Source: Collinsella sp. (lineage in GTDB: Bacteria; Actinomycetota; Coriobacteriia; Coriobacteriales; Coriobacteriaceae). Taken from it: a stretch of DNA of 14,822 nt. How positions within the stretch are numbered: the stretch's first letter is position 1; the number at the start of each line of letters is the position of its first letter. Shown one piece after another: positions 14,739 through 14,822 of this stretch. The position numbers and the translations under genes were made by a program. Where the stretch lies: contig JAIIWC010000049.1 in assembly GCA_022745215.1 (NCBI GenBank), positions 1 to 14,822 on the forward strand, given 5' to 3'. The notes under the pieces were generated by a model that searched no databases, was not told where the DNA came from, and worked only from the letters and a program-made list of their open reading frames with translations.

Positions 14739-14764
14739 GAGTCGTCCGAAAGGGCGGCTCTTTT
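14739..14764 (+). terminator. Terminator-like hairpin near window end
   Basis: GAGTCGTCC (14739-14747) pairs with GGGCGGCTC (14752-14760, two G-U pairs) around a GAAA tetraloop, followed by TTTT. No gene lies just upstream, so it either backs up the rubredoxin terminator or ends a small RNA made from the repeat region. Confidence 0.75.
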
Positions 14765-14822
14765 CCGTTGCATGGCTATACGATTGAGCCGTACCGGTGG
14801 TCGCTGGCCGACCGCCCCGGAC

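Larger units (their letters stand above)
14506..14822. other. Gene-free region rich in hairpins
   Basis: No supportable gene was found. In order it holds the rubredoxin terminator, a hairpin GTTGGCCG/CGGCCGAC (14611-14618 with 14638-14645) followed by CTTTT, a perfect 16-bp palindrome (14650-14708), a degenerate copy of its right arm (14729-14744) and a terminator-like hairpin (14739-14764). The last 58 bases (14765-14822) show no recognisable feature. Confidence 0.7.

Noticed and set aside
14772..14822. ATG open to the window end, as the start of another gene
   Set aside because: Only 17 codons are visible, with no ribosome site upstream and a terminator hairpin ending eight bases before it.

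Overview
The window is a gene-dense bacterial chromosome segment of fairly high G+C. It has Shine-Dalgarno sites of the AGGAGG type, frequent GTG/TTG starts and many intrinsic terminators. The gene content (FtsE/FtsX, RNase R, SmpB, tRNAs, an N-acetylmuramate PTS operon, a flavoprotein/rubredoxin pair) and the protein style suggest an anaerobic, gut-type actinobacterium of the Coriobacteriia, perhaps Collinsella or a relative. That placement is inference from memory and was not tested by a search.

Layout. 1-207 is a leader with a striking perfect hairpin. 208-2335 is the cell-division pair ftsE-ftsX, overlapping by 14 bp and closed by a strong terminator; FtsE carries a Pro/Ala/Gln-rich N-terminal extension of about 165 residues. 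2475-4610 is rnr (RNase R). 4611-6073 is a less conserved island with two tandem small palindromes, a small serine recombinase and a VanZ-like membrane protein. 6074-10721 is a peptidoglycan-sugar salvage cluster: an RpiR-type regulator, murQ (MurNAc-6-P etherase), a MurP-like PTS EIIBC and a MupG-like 6-phospho-N-acetylmuramidase (DUF871). 10814-11173 is a Spx/ArsC-like thioredoxin-fold protein. 11246-11656 on the minus strand is an unassigned small gene. 11923-12129 is a tRNA-Gln(CTG)/tRNA-Glu(CTC) unit with its own promoter and terminator. 12184-13561 is a TPR-like gene overlapping smpB. 13769-14505 is a flavin-reductase-like protein followed by a separate 47-residue rubredoxin with its own promoter. 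14506-14822 has no gene but contains a chain of hairpins.

How the genes fit together. The salvage cluster reads as a pathway. PTS import gives 6-phosphorylated MurNAc or a MurNAc-GlcNAc disaccharide, MupG splits the phosphorylated disaccharide, MurQ turns MurNAc-6-P into GlcNAc-6-P plus lactate, and the RpiR/SIS regulator is the likely sensor. The flavoprotein and rubredoxin look like a split version of the flavin reductase-rubredoxin fusion (Hrb type) of anaerobes, used in oxygen or NO defence. RNase R and SmpB act together in ribosome rescue and mRNA decay in known bacteria, but here they are separated by about 8.5 kb.

Most of the window is ordinary. The features not explained by the genes are the intergenic palindromes (32-71, 4715-4764, 13574-13641, 14650-14708). 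Two of them are followed by a degenerate extra copy of their right arm, which suggests dispersed REP/MITE-like elements. I found no CRISPR array, prophage or clear new defence system.
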